Under the pieces are notes generated by a model, which was not told the origin of the DNA, did no database searches, and saw only the letters and a list, made by a program, of their open reading frames with translations. From Nitrospirota bacterium (lineage in GTDB: Bacteria; Nitrospirota; Thermodesulfovibrionia; Thermodesulfovibrionales; UBA6898), in contig JACRLO010000021.1 of the NCBI GenBank assembly GCA_016235245.1, positions 62,001-126,000 on the forward strand: 64,000 bases of DNA, written 5' to 3'. How positions within the stretch are numbered: position 1 is the stretch's first letter; every line of letters begins with the position of its first letter. Shown here piece by piece: positions 17,463-25,993 of this stretch. Made by a program: the position numbers and the translations under genes.

Positions 17463-18188
17463 ATGATACTCGGTATAAATATAGACCATATTGCAACGCT
17501 TCGTCAGGCGCGTCTGGGCGCAGAGCCTGATCCGGTCATGGCAGCGACACTTGCCGTCCTTGGCGGGGCAGACGGCATTACACTGCATCTGCGTGAAGAC
17601 CGCCGCCATGTCAACGACCGTGACCTGGAGATGCTCAAAGGGTTTATCACGGTCGAGCTTAACCTGGAAATGGCCGCGACGGATGAGATGATCCGCATCG
17701 CTTCAAAGAAACTTCCTGATCTTGTTACGCTCGTCCCGGAAAAGAGACAGGAGCTTACGACTGAGGGAGGCCTGAACCTGAAGACAGGGAAGGGCGGCCT
17801 AAAGAAAGCGGTAAGAATACTGAAGGACAAAGGCATCAGGACGAGTCTTTTTATTAATCCTGATAACGAAGATGTTGACCTGACAAAAGAAATAGGTGCT
17901 GATATGGTCGAGATCCATACCGGTACCTATGCCAATGCGAGGGGAGAAGCCCAGGAGCGGCTGCGTGCGAAGGTCGCCAGCTCGATTTCTCATGCCTCAG
18001 CGATTGGGCTCAAGGCCAATGCCGGCCACGGCCTGAATTATCATAATGTCACCGGGATTGCCGAAATAGAGGGCCTCAGGGGTTTATATATCGGCCATAG
18101 CGTCATAGCGCGGGCAGTGCTGGTCGGCATGGAAAAGGCGGTCAGGGATATGAAAGAACTGATAATGATGTCCTGTCCGGTGCAGTAG
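17463..18188 (+). CDS. pdxJ: pyridoxine 5'-phosphate synthase
   Basis: A 241-residue TIM-barrel enzyme that condenses 1-deoxy-xylulose 5-phosphate and 3-amino-2-oxopropyl phosphate in the DXP-dependent vitamin B6 route. Characteristic pieces are L-G-I-N-I-D-H-I-A-T-L-R-Q-A at the N-terminus, H-L-R-E-D-R-R-H near 41-48, the L-V-P-E-K-R-x-E-x-T-T-E-G-G segment, and A-G-H-G-L-N-Y-H-N near 185. Length is normal. It is followed by acpS after 15 bases, a gene pair seen in many proteobacteria. Confidence 0.97.
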   Translation: MILGINIDHIATLRQARLGAEPDPVMAATLAVLGGADGITLHLREDRRHVNDRDLEMLKGFITVELNLEMAATDEMIRIASKKLPDLVTLVPEKRQELTTEGGLNLKTGKGGLKKAVRILKDKGIRTSLFINPDNEDVDLTKEIGADMVEIHTGTYANARGEAQERLRAKVASSISHASAIGLKANAGHGLNYHNVTGIAEIEGLRGLYIGHSVIARAVLVGMEKAVRDMKELIMMSCPVQ

Positions 18189-18203
18189 TCAGACTGCTCT
18201 GAA

Positions 18204-18581
18204 ATGATCTACGGCACCGGCATTGATATCGTAAAGACAGACCGGATTCGTGAAGCAGTCGAACGCGGAGGAAACAAGTTCCTGTCACGCGTTTTTACCG
18301 AGGCGGAAATAGCGTATGCCTATAAAAAAAAGGATCCGGCCCTGTCACTGTCGGTCCGCTTTGCTGCAAAGGAGGCTTTTATCAAGGCCCTTTCGCACGA
18401 ACAGAATGTCCCCCTTATCGATATCGAGGTGTGCAGTGCGGATAACGGCAGGCCGGTGCTGCAGCTGCACGGCAGAACCGGAGAATTTATAAAACAAAAG
18501 GATATCAGGACAATTCATCTGAGCCTCAGCCATGAAAAAGATTATGGTGTCGCCTGCGTCGTGATCGAGGGAATACGATGA
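18204..18581 (+). CDS. acpS: holo-[acyl-carrier-protein] synthase
   Basis: A 125-residue group I phosphopantetheinyl transferase that activates ACP. It shows G-T-G-I-D-I-V near the N-terminus, with the Mg2+-binding aspartate at residue 8, and the F-A-A-K-E-A-F-x-K-A-L motif with the second acidic ligand. It also has the S-L-S-H-E segment. It overlaps the nnr start by four bases (ATGA), typical of the pdxJ-acpS-nnr string. Confidence 0.96.
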   Translation: MIYGTGIDIVKTDRIREAVERGGNKFLSRVFTEAEIAYAYKKKDPALSLSVRFAAKEAFIKALSHEQNVPLIDIEVCSADNGRPVLQLHGRTGEFIKQKDIRTIHLSLSHEKDYGVACVVIEGIR

Positions 18582-20143
18582 AGGTAGTTACTGCAGAGCA
18601 GATGCGGAACATCGACCGCCTCACGATCGAGAGATATGGCATCCCCGGCACAGTGCTGATGGAAAGGGCCGGTCTTTCGCTTGCTGAGAAGGTGCGGCTG
18701 CTTTTTGATAAAAAAAAGGCGGTCGTGCTCGCTGGGGGTGGTAATAATGGCGGCGACGGTATTGCCGCGGCCCGCAATCTGCATAACTGGGGATGGCATG
18801 TCAGGGTTCTCCTCATGCTCAGGGAAGACAGACTAAGTCCTGACTGTCTCGCCCAATACCGCATGGCAAAGCATTCCGGGGTTGCCATTGAGTTCAGAAA
18901 AGGGGTGACAGAAAAAGACCTTCATGGCGCCCTTGTCATCGATGCCCTTCTTGGCACCGGTATCAACAAGGACGTTACTTCTTATATGGCAGAGGCGATC
19001 CGGTTCCTCAACGCTGCGGATGTAAAGGTGGTTGCTGTTGATATCCCTTCCGGCATCTCCTCCGACAGCGGTCAGATCATGGGTGCGGCTGTGCAGGCGG
19101 ATTATACGGTCACCTTTGGGCTTCCAAAGATTGGGCATATCCTCTATCCCGGAGCACAGTATTGTGGTCAGCTCGCTATCGAAGATATCGGATTTCCGGA
19201 AGAACTCCTCTCTGTTGACAGCCTTGGTTGCGAGACTATTGAAAAGAAGGCGGCTTCTCTGCTCGTGCCCGACCGGCCGGGAAATTCCCATAAGGGCGAT
19301 TATGGACATATTTTGGTAATTGCAGGTTCGCGGGGCAAAACGGGCGCCGCGCTTATGACAGCAAAGGCCTGTCTTCGTGCAGGCGCCGGGCTTGTAACAC
19401 TCGGCGTTCCTGAAACACTTCTTGACGTTTTCCAGGCCCGGGTAACAGAGGAGATGCTGCTGCCGCTTCCAGACTCCGGCAACGGTACGTTTTCTTCTCA
19501 GGCCTTTGATCTGATACGGCATTTCCTCGATACGCGTGCAGACGTCCTTGCTATAGGCCCAGGCATCACGGCCAGCGATGAAACAGCGGGACTTTTGAAA
19601 TTAATTCTCGAAACCGTGACCGTGCCTATGGTACTCGATGCCGATGCGATTAATCTCCTTTCCGGCAGAAAAGACCTGCTGAAAACGGTGAAGGCCCCGG
19701 TCATATTGACTCCTCATACAGGTGAAATGGCAAGGTTCCTTGCATCCGCGACGGGTGGCGGCCATAAAGAGAAGGACCGCAACGGGCCTGAGATCGAGAT
19801 TAAGCGTGACAGGATCGGATTATCCCGGACCACGGCAATGGAGACTGGTGCCTATTTTGTTTTAAAGGGCGCACCGACGATTATCGCAGACCCTGAGGGC
19901 AGGATATTTATCAATACAACCGGCAACCCCGGCATGGCGACGGCCGGGGCAGGCGATGTCCTGACCGGCATGTTAGCAGGCCTGCTCGGCCAGGGTATGC
20001 ATCCGGTCGATGCCTGCAGACTTGCGGTCTATCTGCATGGGCTGGCAGGTGATGCAGCTGCTGAAGCGCAGGGCATGCATTCTCTTATTGCCTCTGACAT
20101 CATTGAGACGATACCCAGGGCATTTCTTTCTCTTCGTGAATAA
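18578..20143 (+). CDS. nnr: bifunctional NAD(P)H-hydrate repair enzyme
   Basis: A 521-residue fusion that repairs hydrated NAD(P)H. The N-terminal YjeF/AIBP epimerase domain (1 to ~215) has G-G-G-N-N-G-G-D-G near 53-61 and the V-D-I-P-S-G motif. The C-terminal ADP-dependent dehydratase (~230-515, ribokinase-like) has the conserved G-N-P-G-M-A-T-A-G-A-G-D-V-L-T-G motif with the catalytic aspartate. Full length and intact. The pgeF GTG overlaps its 3' end by eight bases. Confidence 0.95.
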   Translation: MKVVTAEQMRNIDRLTIERYGIPGTVLMERAGLSLAEKVRLLFDKKKAVVLAGGGNNGGDGIAAARNLHNWGWHVRVLLMLREDRLSPDCLAQYRMAKHSGVAIEFRKGVTEKDLHGALVIDALLGTGINKDVTSYMAEAIRFLNAADVKVVAVDIPSGISSDSGQIMGAAVQADYTVTFGLPKIGHILYPGAQYCGQLAIEDIGFPEELLSVDSLGCETIEKKAASLLVPDRPGNSHKGDYGHILVIAGSRGKTGAALMTAKACLRAGAGLVTLGVPETLLDVFQARVTEEMLLPLPDSGNGTFSSQAFDLIRHFLDTRADVLAIGPGITASDETAGLLKLILETVTVPMVLDADAINLLSGRKDLLKTVKAPVILTPHTGEMARFLASATGGGHKEKDRNGPEIEIKRDRIGLSRTTAMETGAYFVLKGAPTIIADPEGRIFINTTGNPGMATAGAGDVLTGMLAGLLGQGMHPVDACRLAVYLHGLAGDAAAEAQGMHSLIASDIIETIPRAFLSLRE

Positions 20144-20813
20144 CATCATTTACCCTGATAATTTGAAGTCAGTTGCCTCTGCCTGTTTTACCGGCAAGGA
20201 CCCTGGGGCTGATCTTGAACGTATCGCGGAGCTGTTCGAGATAACGAGTGATCAGATATATCTTCCGATTCAGAAACATACTGATAGGGTCGTGGTCATT
20301 GATGCTTCACGTGAGCCCGTAATCGCTGATGCTGTCATAACAAGGCAGAAGGGACTCCTGATCGGTGTGCAGGTGGCTGACTGCGTGCCGATACTGCTCT
20401 GCGATCCAAAGAGGAAGGTTATTGGCGCTGTTCATGCCGGCTGGAGGGGAACTGCGGAGGCCCTACTGAAAAAGACCATACAGGTCTTTTCTGAACATTT
20501 CTTCAGCGATCCGGACGATATCCTTGTGGCTATCGGCCCTTCGGTCAGGCAGTGCTGCTATGAAGTGGACGGAGAGGTGATCAGGGCGGTTTCTCAGGCC
20601 ACAGGGAAGGGCGCCTATTTCAAAACCAAAGGTGATAAATTTCATCTTGATCTTGCCTCTGCAAATCAAGTCCAGGCATTACACATGGGTGTGCCTGAGA
20701 ATAATATTTGGATTTCCGATGACTGCACCTTCTGCAGCCCTGAGAAGTTCTTTTCCTATCGGTATTCCAAAGGAACAACAGGAAGACAGGCGGCCTTTAT
20801 CGGAATCATCTGA
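20136..20813 (+). CDS. pgeF: purine nucleoside phosphorylase-like YfiH/PgeF (laccase-domain) protein
   Basis: About 225 residues. The metal and active-site residues of the YfiH/LACC1 family are visible: H48 in Q-K-H-T-D, C83 in A-D-C-V-P, H100 in H-A-G-W-R-G and C140/C141. Members act on purine nucleosides and have been linked to removing aberrant peptidoglycan precursors. The GTG at 20136 is chosen because it restores the usual N-terminus and overlaps the nnr stop; the reading frame is open upstream inside nnr but is not family-like there. Confidence 0.88.
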   Translation: MNNIIYPDNLKSVASACFTGKDPGADLERIAELFEITSDQIYLPIQKHTDRVVVIDASREPVIADAVITRQKGLLIGVQVADCVPILLCDPKRKVIGAVHAGWRGTAEALLKKTIQVFSEHFFSDPDDILVAIGPSVRQCCYEVDGEVIRAVSQATGKGAYFKTKGDKFHLDLASANQVQALHMGVPENNIWISDDCTFCSPEKFFSYRYSKGTTGRQAAFIGII

Positions 20814-20852
20814 TCAGCGAAACACTAATCGTCGCAATTCCTCAGAATTACC

Positions 20853-20881
20853 TTCACAATCAATCTCTAACATGTTAAAAT
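20853..20881 (+). promoter_or_regulatory. candidate promoter before the CBS-domain gene
   Basis: TTCACA (20853-20858) and TAAAAT (20876-20881) are 17 bases apart, 25 bases before the ATG at 20906. A moderate match to sigma-70 consensus, in the only sizeable gap of this gene run. Confidence 0.45.
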
Positions 20882-20905
20882 TATTGAAAAATTAGAAGGT
20901 GAACC

Positions 20906-21379
20906 ATGCTTAAAGCAAAGGATGTAATGACCTGCGACGTCATCACGGTAACTGAGGGAATGACGGTTGACGAACTGGGAAGACTTTTTATTGAAAAAAA
21001 GATTAGCGGCGCTCCGGTTGCCGATTCCAAAGGCGCTCTTATCGGCATTGTCACCGAGAACGATCTTATACGGAAAAATACGCGCCTTCATATCCCGACA
21101 GTGCTGAGGATTTTCGATGCCTTTATTCCTCTTGGCAGGCGGGACAGTGTCGAAGATGAAATCAAACGGATGTCTGCTTCAACCGTGGGTGAGATCTGCA
21201 CGAAAGAGGTGATAACTGTCTCGCCAGAGGCAAGCATTCAGGATGTATCATCCATCATGTTCGAAAAGGGCGTACATCTCGTGCCTGTTCTTGAAGCGGG
21301 AAGGGTTGTCGGTATTATCGGCAAGATGGATATCATCAGGAGCATGATCAATGAAACTGCAGAGCAAAAGCCCGGCTGA
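20906..21379 (+). CDS. tandem CBS-domain protein
   Basis: A 157-residue protein made of two CBS motifs (about residues 1-60 and 85-150), the typical Bateman module that binds adenine nucleotides or SAM. Recognisable repeats are V-M-T-C-D-V-I-T-V and C-T-K-E-V-I-T-V, each followed by the D-V/L ... K-I/G-V pattern and G-I-V-T-E-N-D / G-I-I-G-K-M-D. There is no attached enzymatic domain, so a regulatory role is likely, but the partner is unknown. GAAGGTGA precedes the ATG. It overlaps tsaE by 29 bases. Confidence 0.88.
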   Translation: MLKAKDVMTCDVITVTEGMTVDELGRLFIEKKISGAPVADSKGALIGIVTENDLIRKNTRLHIPTVLRIFDAFIPLGRRDSVEDEIKRMSASTVGEICTKEVITVSPEASIQDVSSIMFEKGVHLVPVLEAGRVVGIIGKMDIIRSMINETAEQKPG

Positions 21380-21791
21380 TACCGAGGCGATTGGCTTCAG
21401 GCTCGGCAGACTGCTCAGGGCCGGCATGCTGGTCAAGCTGTATGGCGAACTCGGGGCAGGAAAGACGACCATGGTAAAGGGAATAGCGCTGGCTTTCGGC
21501 ATTGAAAAAGACGATGTAATCAGTCCGAGCTTCACGATCATCACGGAGTATGAAAGTTCTCCCCGATTTTATCATCTGGATTTATACCGCATTGCAGGGA
21601 GCAGCGACCTGGAAAGCACCGGGATCTGGGACTGCGTAGGAGAAGACTCGGTCACCGTCGTTGAATGGCCGGAGCATGCCGAAGATGAGCTTCCGGCAGA
21701 TGCACTGTCGGTAAGAATTTCGCACAAAGGTCCTGATGAGAGAGAAATAGAGCTGGAAGGTATCGATGAAAAAGATTGGCATAATCTGTAA
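21351..21791 (+). CDS. tsaE: tRNA threonylcarbamoyladenosine biosynthesis ATPase TsaE
   Basis: A 146-residue P-loop ATPase needed for the t6A modification of ANN-decoding tRNAs. Walker A is G-E-L-G-A-G-K-T at 32-39; the switch-like S-P-S-F-T-I and H-L-D-L-Y-R motifs and the late E-W-P motif are present. The ATG at 21351 has AGGAG ten bases upstream and lies within the CBS gene. It overlaps nadK by 26 bases. The mtaB gene at 58714 modifies the same base further. Confidence 0.94.
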   Translation: MKLQSKSPADTEAIGFRLGRLLRAGMLVKLYGELGAGKTTMVKGIALAFGIEKDDVISPSFTIITEYESSPRFYHLDLYRIAGSSDLESTGIWDCVGEDSVTVVEWPEHAEDELPADALSVRISHKGPDEREIELEGIDEKDWHNL

Positions 21792-22617
21792 ACTTAGCAG
21801 GAAAGAGCCTCAGGATATCCTGAAGGATCTCCTGCCGTGGCTTGGCAAGAGGGGCTGCGAGGTCTTTCTTGATCAGGAGACGGCTGCACAAATGAACATA
21901 AAGGGATATGACAGGACAGATATCCCCTCTTTTGTCGAGGTCGTTCTTGTGCTGGGAGGTGACGGGACGATGCTGAGCGTAACCCGTCTTGTTGCCTGTG
22001 CCGGAATCCCTGTTTTGGGCATCAATCTCGGCAGCCTCGGATTCCTGACCGAGGTACACAAGGAAGACATCTACGCTGCGGTCGAAGAGATGCTCTCCGG
22101 CAGATGTGTGATGGAAGAGCGTCTTATGCTGAAGACCACCCTGCGCAGGGGCGCGGAGGTGATGGATCAGGTCCTGGTATTAAACGACGTGGTCATTAAC
22201 AAGGGGGCACTTGCACGGATCATAGACCTTGAGGTGAGCATCGATCAGTCTTATGTGACGACCTACAAGGCAGACGGTCTGATCATCTCTACGCCGACCG
22301 GTTCCACTGCCTATTCCCTCTCTGCCGGAGGACCGATTCTTTATCCTACGATCGAAAATATTGTTCTGACGCCGATCTGCTCGCATACGCTTACCAACAG
22401 GCCTATCGTCCTGTCAGACAAGGTGTCGATCTCAATCAAACTCAGGTCATCAAGTGAAGACGTCTTCCTTACCCTCGACGGACAGGTGGGTTGCGCACTG
22501 AAAACCGGAGATATTATCGAGGTGGTCAAGGCAGACTGCAAGGCGCGGCTTCTCGTTGCAGGGGGAAGAGGCTACTTCGACGTCCTCCGCACTAAGCTGA
22601 AATGGGGAGAGCGCTAG
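21766..22617 (+). CDS. nadK: NAD kinase
   Basis: A 283-residue NAD kinase that makes NADP. The G-G-D-G-T-M-L signature is at 64-70, N-L-G-S-L-G-F-L-T-E near 84, and the glycine-rich S-T-P-T-G-S-T-A-Y-S-L-S-A-G-G-P motif near 175-190. Length is typical. GGAAGG precedes the ATG, which lies inside tsaE, so translation is probably coupled. Four bases separate its stop from the udg start. Confidence 0.96.
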   Translation: MKKIGIICKLSRKEPQDILKDLLPWLGKRGCEVFLDQETAAQMNIKGYDRTDIPSFVEVVLVLGGDGTMLSVTRLVACAGIPVLGINLGSLGFLTEVHKEDIYAAVEEMLSGRCVMEERLMLKTTLRRGAEVMDQVLVLNDVVINKGALARIIDLEVSIDQSYVTTYKADGLIISTPTGSTAYSLSAGGPILYPTIENIVLTPICSHTLTNRPIVLSDKVSISIKLRSSSEDVFLTLDGQVGCALKTGDIIEVVKADCKARLLVAGGRGYFDVLRTKLKWGER

Positions 22618-22621
22618 TCAG

Positions 22622-23344
22622 ATGAGCGTTGCGGTTGAAGAGATAAAAAGTCTGCTTGCTTTCTATCAGGCGCTCGGATTTGAGAGTCTACCGATTACCG
22701 TCAGTCCGCGGATTAAAGCCGCTTCTGCGGGACTCATCCGGAACAGCGGAGAACTGCCTTCCTCGGACAAGCCGGGCGATAAGGAGTCGCAACTCGGGGG
22801 ATTACGGGAGCAGATCGGTGATTGCCAAAGGTGCAAACTTTCAAAACAGAGAAAGAATATTGTTTTTGGAGCGGGTAATCCTGGCGCAAAACTTATGTTT
22901 ATCGGGGAGGCGCCCGGGAAGGAAGAAGATCTGCAGGGTCTCCCTTTTGTAGGAGATGCAGGCCTGTTGCTGACGCGCCTGATCGAAAAGATGGGGATGA
23001 AGCGCAACGAGGTATATATCGCAAATATCATCAAGTGCAGACCCCCCATGAACCGTGATCCTGAAGATGACGAGGTTGCTGCATGCAGGGGATTCATCGA
23101 AAAGCAGATATCGGTCATCAGACCGGCTGTCATTATGACCCTCGGGCGGATAGCCTTACAGTCCCTTATGAACGCCCCAAAACTGAAGATTACCGCGGCG
23201 CGCGGACATTTTCTTGACTATGAGGGCATTGCCGTTATGCCGACCTTTCATCCGGCGTACCTTCTCAGAAATCCGCAGGATAAGATGCTCACCTGGTCGG
23301 ATGCCCAAAAAGTTCTGGCCCGCCTGGCAGGTCAGTCGCAATAG
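22622..23344 (+). CDS. uracil-DNA glycosylase, family 4 (iron-sulfur)
   Basis: A 240-residue base-excision repair enzyme removing uracil from DNA. Four cysteines in the family-4 arrangement (C68, C71, C139, C155) bind the 4Fe-4S cluster. The active-site motifs G-E-A-P-G near 95-99 and the C-terminal H-P-A-Y-L-L-R are present. The ~60-residue N-terminal extension is often seen in bacterial members. It is common in thermophiles and anaerobes. Translation starts four bases after nadK. Confidence 0.93.
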   Translation: MSVAVEEIKSLLAFYQALGFESLPITVSPRIKAASAGLIRNSGELPSSDKPGDKESQLGGLREQIGDCQRCKLSKQRKNIVFGAGNPGAKLMFIGEAPGKEEDLQGLPFVGDAGLLLTRLIEKMGMKRNEVYIANIIKCRPPMNRDPEDDEVAACRGFIEKQISVIRPAVIMTLGRIALQSLMNAPKLKITAARGHFLDYEGIAVMPTFHPAYLLRNPQDKMLTWSDAQKVLARLAGQSQ

Positions 23345-23389
23345 CGAAAAGGCTATGGACATGCTGATGGTGCCCAGCGGATACTGCAG

Positions 23390-24334
23390 ATGCAGAGACT
23401 GAGACGTTACTTCGCCGTATTGTTCCCTGTCGTTGCGCTGCTCTGTGTGGTCACCCCTGCTTTTGGACTGACGGTAGACATGGTCCTTGCCGTAGTCAAC
23501 GGCGAGGTGATTACCCTCACCGACTATGGCCGTTTCGTTATGAGGACGGCTCAGACCGTCGAAAAGGATACGGTCAACGAACAGCGACTGAAGGCACTGA
23601 TAGAGGAAAGGCTGATCATTCAGGAGGCAAAACGGAAGGGGTATGATGTAACGGAGGAAGAGATCAGGCAGGGTATTGCCGCTTTTCTCCTTCAGTCGGG
23701 CATTCAGGAAAAGGAGTTTGAAACAAAAATCACTGCCGAGAATTTGACTATGGCCGATTACCGGACACTGTTCAGAGAGAACATTGTATCGTTAAAGTGC
23801 ATCGAAAAAGAGGTCAATGCAAAAGTGATGGTCAACAGCAGCGACCTGGCACGCTACTACGAGACTCACCGGGCCAGTTTTATGGAAAGCCCGGAAAAGG
23901 TCCTTGTTATGGCAATTATTATAAAACTTGGCAATGCCCCAAGCCTTACAGAGATAACCGACCTGAAGATCAGGGCGCTCAAGGTCTATTCAGAGATAAT
24001 AAACGGCGAGACGTTTGAACGGCAGGTACATAAGTATGCAGAGGAAACCATAAAAAATCGCGGAGGCATGTTGGGAGAATTCGAGCGGGGTGCCCTGATC
24101 CCTGTTCTTGATAAAAAGATCTTTTCCCTGAAGGAAGGTGAGGTGAGCGGGCCGGTCTGGACAAAGGATGGCGTATATATCCTCAAAATAGCCAGAAAGA
24201 CCGAAGCGGTCTATGCTCCATTTGAGAAGGTTAAAAATGAACTGCAGACAAAGGCATACGAGGAGAAGCGTGAGGAAGCGTTTGGCGTCTGGATGAAGAC
24301 ACTATGGGAAAAATCTTCAGTAGAAATGCGGTAA
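23390..24334 (+). CDS. SurA-like periplasmic peptidyl-prolyl isomerase
   Basis: A 314-residue exported chaperone: signal peptide with hydrophobic core at residues ~8-24 (cleavage after A-F-G), SurA N-terminal domain (V-V-N-G-E-V-I-T then the conserved L-I-E-E-R-L-I-x-Q-E-A-K), one parvulin domain at about 165-275 and a C-terminal helix. SurA escorts outer-membrane proteins to the BAM complex. It has one PPIase domain where E. coli SurA has two. It is the second such gene in the window and lies at the end of the nadK-udg run. Confidence 0.9.
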   Translation: MQRLRRYFAVLFPVVALLCVVTPAFGLTVDMVLAVVNGEVITLTDYGRFVMRTAQTVEKDTVNEQRLKALIEERLIIQEAKRKGYDVTEEEIRQGIAAFLLQSGIQEKEFETKITAENLTMADYRTLFRENIVSLKCIEKEVNAKVMVNSSDLARYYETHRASFMESPEKVLVMAIIIKLGNAPSLTEITDLKIRALKVYSEIINGETFERQVHKYAEETIKNRGGMLGEFERGALIPVLDKKIFSLKEGEVSGPVWTKDGVYILKIARKTEAVYAPFEKVKNELQTKAYEEKREEAFGVWMKTLWEKSSVEMR

Positions 24335-24414
24335 TCACCTGCCTGCACGTCCGTGAAACAGAGAGAGGACTGCCAAACCATATGGGCACGCTGAGGGTTC
24401 TTCCTGTATAACAG

Positions 24415-25659
24415 ATGAAAATATTGCTAATTAATCCGAACCGCTTTCAATCTCCGCCCGTGCCTCCTATCGGTCTGGAGTACCTTTCAGGGAGCCTTGT
24501 CAGGGGAGGGCATGAGATCAAACTTCTTGATCTCACCTTTCACGAAAATGCCGAAGCGTTCATCGATCGCACAATCTCTGAGTTCCTTCCTGACATTGCC
24601 GGGGTAACGGTAAGGAATATTGACAGTGTCCTGTTTCATGACAATGAATTTTATCTGGACGACATAGCCGCAATCGTTCACCGGCTGAAGGCAAAACATG
24701 GGCTAAAAGTCATTATCGGCGGTGCCGGCATCATGGTCAACCCGGAAGGTGTGCTTGCATACCTCGGAGCTGATTATGCCGTTGCCGGTCCGGCTGAAGA
24801 CATAATCAATGATCTTCTCGGCGCGTTACGCAGCGGCGAGGCGGTGAAGAAGGTATGGAAAGGCGTTTTTTGCCCATACTCTTCATGTTCGAGAATTACA
24901 ACTGCAATCGATTATCAAAGATACGGCGCCTCAGGCGGGATAGCAGGCTTTGAGACGCATAAGGGGTGCAGTTCTTCCTGTGTTTACTGCATTGAGGCCC
25001 AGAGTCCGGTCGCATTCAAACGACCGGAGGATGTCATCCGGGAGATCAGGGGATTTATCGAAAAAGGGCAGAGCGATTTCCATCTCTGCGATCCTGAGTT
25101 CAATGAAGACCTGGACCACGCCATTGAGTTCTGCACTGCGCTGCGGCAGGAGCATATGAATATGCAGTGGGCTGTCTATATGAAGCCTGCAAACTATAAT
25201 CAGAAGCTTTTCAGGCTTATGAAAGAAACAGGGGTCAATCTTATTACGCTTACCGTCGATTCTTTCAGAAAGTGTCCTCTTTACTGGACAGATGCGGAAA
25301 AGGTCATTTTCAATGCCCAATCCAACGGGATTCGTATTGCCATTGATTTTCTGACCGGGTTTCCTTACGAAGACAGCGAACTTCTGAAGTGGTGTCTTGA
25401 TTTTTTCAGGAGGCTGCAGCCCAACCGGGTAACTATCAATACATTTATCCGCCTTTATCGGCCCCTGATGATTACGAAGATCATTGAACGGGATGACGCG
25501 CTTAAGGTCCATATTCTCGGTAATCGTGAGAACAAGGAGATGATATTGCCGGTTTTCTATAATCAGACAGATCCCCAACGGCTCAGGGAACTCATTGCGG
25601 GTGACAGAATTTTTAAAATCGAAGGAGAGGAGAAAGGAGTAAATTATACGAGGGCCTGA
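24415..25659 (+). CDS. B12-binding-type radical SAM protein of unknown substrate
   Basis: A 414-residue protein. The N-terminal half is a cobalamin-binding-like Rossmann domain (starts M-K-I-L-L-I-N-P-N; P-P-I-G-L-E-Y-L; I-I-G-G-A-G at ~100), although the classical D-x-H-x-x-G base-off motif is not seen. The radical SAM cluster motif C-S-S-S-C-V-Y-C occupies 185-192. The overall order matches class B or anaerobic Mg-protoporphyrin cyclase-like proteins. No biosynthetic cluster surrounds it. It stands alone, 80 bases after surA and 100 bases before the Nfu-like gene. Confidence 0.85.
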   Translation: MKILLINPNRFQSPPVPPIGLEYLSGSLVRGGHEIKLLDLTFHENAEAFIDRTISEFLPDIAGVTVRNIDSVLFHDNEFYLDDIAAIVHRLKAKHGLKVIIGGAGIMVNPEGVLAYLGADYAVAGPAEDIINDLLGALRSGEAVKKVWKGVFCPYSSCSRITTAIDYQRYGASGGIAGFETHKGCSSSCVYCIEAQSPVAFKRPEDVIREIRGFIEKGQSDFHLCDPEFNEDLDHAIEFCTALRQEHMNMQWAVYMKPANYNQKLFRLMKETGVNLITLTVDSFRKCPLYWTDAEKVIFNAQSNGIRIAIDFLTGFPYEDSELLKWCLDFFRRLQPNRVTINTFIRLYRPLMITKIIERDDALKVHILGNRENKEMILPVFYNQTDPQRLRELIAGDRIFKIEGEEKGVNYTRA

Positions 25660-25760
25660 ACCCGATTATCTCTTTTACAATGGGGGGAAAGGGCTCCAAG
25701 GGTGATTAAATACTTGAATATTTTATAGCATATTACTGATACTAAGTACAAGGAGCAATA

Positions 25761-25982
25761 ATGTTACGGGAAAAGGTTGAACGTGTTTTGGATAAGGTCA
25801 GAGTCAGTCTCAAGGCAGAAGGCGGCGATATTGAGCTTCTGGATGTAAAAAATGATGTTGTGTACGTGAAGCTCAAGGGTGCATGCGGAACCTGCCCTAT
25901 GTCTGCGCTTACGATGAAGAGTCTCGTTGAAACAAGCATTAAGAATGAGATTCCGGAGATTAAAGCAGTACAGGCGATCTGA
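25761..25982 (+). CDS. Nfu/NifU C-terminal-type iron-sulfur carrier
   Basis: A 73-residue stand-alone NifU C-terminal domain. The Fe-S binding C-G-T-C is at 42-45 within G-A-C-G-T-C-P-M-S, the family hallmark. Such short Nfu proteins hold and pass on 4Fe-4S clusters. CAAGGAG is six bases before the ATG. The upstream gap has a possible promoter (TTGAAT then GATACT with 18-base spacing, near 25713-25742). The amidase gene begins 11 bases after its stop. Confidence 0.92.
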   Translation: MLREKVERVLDKVRVSLKAEGGDIELLDVKNDVVYVKLKGACGTCPMSALTMKSLVETSIKNEIPEIKAVQAI

Positions 25983-25993
25983 AGCAATAGGCG

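Noticed and set aside
16743-17609. 288-residue minus-strand reading frame
   Set aside because: Covers three real plus-strand genes (SurA-like, unknown protein, pdxJ) in antisense; composition is that of a shadow frame.
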